Origin: Ignelater luminosus
Taxonomy: Eukaryota; Arthropoda; Insecta; Coleoptera; Elateridae
Assembly (NCBI GenBank): GCA_011009095.1
Contig: VTPC01000665.1
Location: 47,241 to 111,240, forward strand
Direction of reading: 5' to 3'
Length of the DNA stretch: 64,000 bases
Below, one piece after another: positions 61,291 to 64,000 of the stretch (its first letter is position 1; every line of letters begins with the position of its first letter). Under the pieces are notes generated by a model, which saw nothing but the letters and a program-made list of their open reading frames with translations, searched no databases and was not told where the DNA came from. The position numbers were made by a program, and so were the translations under genes.

Positions 61291-63027
61291 AGGGTACAAA
61301 TATTTATCAATCACTGATGTCTCGATGTCCAGAAGCAATTCCATTAAATTATGTAATAATTGGATTTCACGTTTTCGTTCCCGATCATGGATCTATCTTT
61401 CTATCAAAAACATGCTTTGCATTTCTATCAACAATACGGACTACCCACATCAAATCAACATCCTATAAGACAAAGCGTCGTTGATAACGCTACTGCATTT
61501 TAATATTTCAAATCTGACGGTCTAGTTATAAAAATTTAGTTACTTTGGTAACACTAGTTAATGTTTAGATAACAAATTATTCAACAATCAATTTTTTCAA
61601 CTTCCATCAACTTTCAATAAATGCATTCAATTACAAATTGGTGTTTTAGTATCTAACAGTACCGAAATACGAGTTTTCTAGTTTTCATTTTCATGCAACA
61701 TCAGCCTTCTAATGCCAGCCACAAGTCTCTTAGCAACAAAAATAAGCTAAAAAGAATTAAGCAGTAAATGGAATTAAGTTCACGAAGCATAAAATGAAAC
61801 CTCAAGCGCTTTCAATTTAATTTGCAGAACAATTACCCGTTCCAGTTTGTCCTATTCATTTTTGCATAATAAAATTTGATAAAAATCCAGTTAAATGAAC
61901 GTCTGATTGGTCCTAGCAAATTACTTCAATTTTATTTCGTGATGTAATTACACGCTAATAATGAGAATTGGCAATAACTGAATATAACCTGCAAGATTTT
62001 CTAAGAATCGGTTAAATTTATTACGGGCTTAGCGAAAGACAAAATACCGGTATGATATTGCTGAAGAAAAGCAATAAACTTTGATCTCGTTTTAGTACCT
62101 GAACGGAATTTAATCATCATAATAACTAAATTTAAAGGAAGTTTTTAATAGAAAATTTAATCCCCTGAAGTGTATTTATGTATTTAACACATATGGCGTT
62201 CTAATTAAAGTATTCCTAGAATCTCGCTTGACAAATTTATCACGTTTTCTCTGTTCGCATATATTAACCCAAAGTTATTATTGTCAGTGTTATATTTTCT
62301 TGTTTTCGTTTTGAATTAAAATATGCAGTTTTCTACCAACTTCTCGAGCTTTATACAAAACCAAGGGCTTTTTCAAGAGTGAAAAGAATTAAAGTAATGA
62401 ACTAAAATGGAGGTTAGATTCTGTTAATTACACAGACTACTACTATAAAATGCATTTTCTTATATGCAATAACGTGAGAGCTCAGAGCTTTGGGAGATCC
62501 AAGCGCGAAAGAATAAAATGATTTTTTCTTCTATGCGATATCTGTAATGCAAGAAGTGGGTCCACATAACTGTGCAGTTAGAAAGAAATAATTAAAAGTT
62601 CCATGAATATTTATTCAGTTAGTAAATAGATATGAATACATGGTAAACCGATTCAACCGATTTCTTGGTCAATCGTGCCCACACCTATTGAAATCTCAGC
62701 AGAAAGTTATTTCATATTTCGTTCGACAAGCTGCTCTTTTCAAAATATGGAAGTCTCGTAGTGAACTCCAAATATGGTGATGATTATTCACCGTTTAACT
62801 ATTTGTTTACTGTACGTATGCAACCAAAGTACCAATACTTTCCCCGCAATAAAATTGCTTTTATGCAATATTTAACTATCAGAACGATTTTAACTATTAT
62901 TTCGTTTTTAATAGTGTAAAAATGTCTATTGTATGTAACTGTAATGATTATTGTTTGTTATTTTAATAAATTTTGAATATGAATAAGATTTATACATTTT
63001 ATACTTCTGTTCTCCACCGGTCTAGGA
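61291..63027. other. Unassigned A+T-rich DNA
   Basis: No gene recognised. The first few hundred bases may be further decay of the gypsy-like element. Confidence 0.35.
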
Positions 63028-63130
63028 CAATTCGCCGCGACTCATTCGCCGCAAACCTTTCGCCGCGAGCTTTTGGCCGCAGACACATTTGCCGCAGACA
63101 CTTTTTGCCGCAGATTTTTTCGCCGCGGTA
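63028..63130. repeat. Seven-unit GCCGC array, period 14-16 bp
   Basis: GCCGC starts at 63034, 63048, 63062, 63076, 63091, 63107 and 63122. The spacings are 14, 14, 14, 15, 16 and 15. Units resemble TTCGCCGCGA or TTTGCCGCAGACAC. The array is preceded by GGACAA. It is a sharp CpG-rich island in A+T-rich DNA. It may be the subterminal repeat block of a transposon or a protein-binding array. The minus-strand frame 62999-63214 crossing it is an artefact. Confidence 0.85.
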
Positions 63131-64000
63131 ACCATTCACAAATGTAGCATACTGACAATTCCATTTGAAGATTTTTAGTTGAGGGCAGCGAAGCAGATGC
63201 GGACTCGATTTCAACTTCTTAGCAAATATGATATTTAATTTACCACATATTCATATCTGCTAAAAACGTCTAGAAAACAAAATCTAACACAGTCGGTATA
63301 TTTCAATTTTTTGTGGTATACGTATCTAATGCACAATTTTGCTTTAAAAATTTCCGTTGCGCATTTACTCTGCATTAGACACCATCTTTACAAAGATTAA
63401 TTTTAATAAATTTTAATTTGTAAAACAGTTGTTCTTCTCCATGGTATACGATAGCATGCTTAATATATTGCTAATAATGTTCTATAATTTATTGTTAATG
63501 ACTATTTGAAGTAATAATAATTTCTTTAGATTCCAGACTACGCTAAAAGTCTGTTATTTACAGCCAAACCAAACAAATCTCCAGAACTTGCAGCCTCTTT
63601 GTCGGTCTAACTCTACGGTCTAACTATATTATATTTACGCTAATGGAGTGGACAATTTTTTAAAATTTTTTTTAAATTTTTTTGTTAAAACATGTGTATT
63701 TATATCTCGTCAATGTAACATTACAAAATATTTAGGTTTTTCAATATTATAATGAAGTTGTGCGTCCTTTCTAAGATTTGTTTCCAAAGACTTACAGAAT
63801 TTTAAGAAAATGTACTTTACTTTTAAATACATTTTTAATTCACAAGTTTGTTTGCTACTTAGCTAAAGCATTTTAAAAGGGCTTTATTAATCAAAAGAAA
63901 AATAAGCACACTTGTTTGTACCATACGAGTACACTATGAGACATAATAAAATAAAAAAAAAAAGTTTGGTTGTTTTAATAAGCAGAGTGTAGGAGAGGGA
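63131..64000. other. Unassigned A+T-rich DNA
   Basis: Nothing recognised to the window end. Confidence 0.4.

Noticed and set aside
63028-63130. CRISPR array
   Set aside because: Units are 14-16 bases with no distinct spacers, in a eukaryotic setting.
62999-63214. Minus-strand 71-codon frame
   Set aside because: Open only because the GCCGC array lacks stops; no start context or domain.

Overview
This window looks like intergenic or intronic DNA from an arthropod, most likely an insect. It is strongly A+T-rich, has no long host open reading frame, no operons, no rRNA or tRNA gene and no CRISPR array. It is crowded with eukaryotic transposons of insect-typical kinds: DD41D mariner, DD34E Tc1, pogo/Tigger, hAT, a LINE, a tRNA-derived SINE, MITEs and foldback elements. 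The single run of exactly 100 N marks a scaffold join. I cannot name the species.

Layout. 1-5400: a long hairpin element, an old minus-strand DD41D mariner remnant and a young-looking 303-bp MITE. 5400-12000: a SINE copy, unassigned DNA, a CpG-dense promoter-like patch near 10.0-10.3 kb and a 0.4-kb foldback. 12000-14650: hAT end repeats beside a decayed hAT transposase. 14650-23650: mostly unassigned DNA with a 123-bp tandem repeat and a GA microsatellite. 23650-30360 is the densest part: SINE, a MITE in the SINE tail, a foldback around the assembly gap, a pogo-like element with both ends, a solo LTR and a complete but broken Tc1 element. 30360-38500: mariner/Tc1 fragments, a minisatellite, a TA microsatellite and a 344-bp MITE. 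38560-41080: a 5'-truncated LINE bracketed by related repeats. 41-49 kb: largely unassigned. 49.1-49.4 kb: a weak candidate host promoter and first exon. 56727-58031: the only intact gene, a 361-codon mariner transposase inside matching terminal repeats with a TA duplication. 60.9-61.3 kb: a Ty3/gypsy reverse-transcriptase fossil. 63.03-63.13 kb: a seven-unit GCCGC array.

The elements do not form a pathway. They record insertion waves of different age: very old (hAT, LINE, gypsy fossil, mariner remnant), intermediate (Tc1, pogo) and recent (the DD41D element, possibly the 303-bp MITE). I found no undescribed biological system. The best leads are the intact DD41D element, the palindromic loci and the GCCGC array. 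Family calls rest on recognising motifs by eye; no database search was run.
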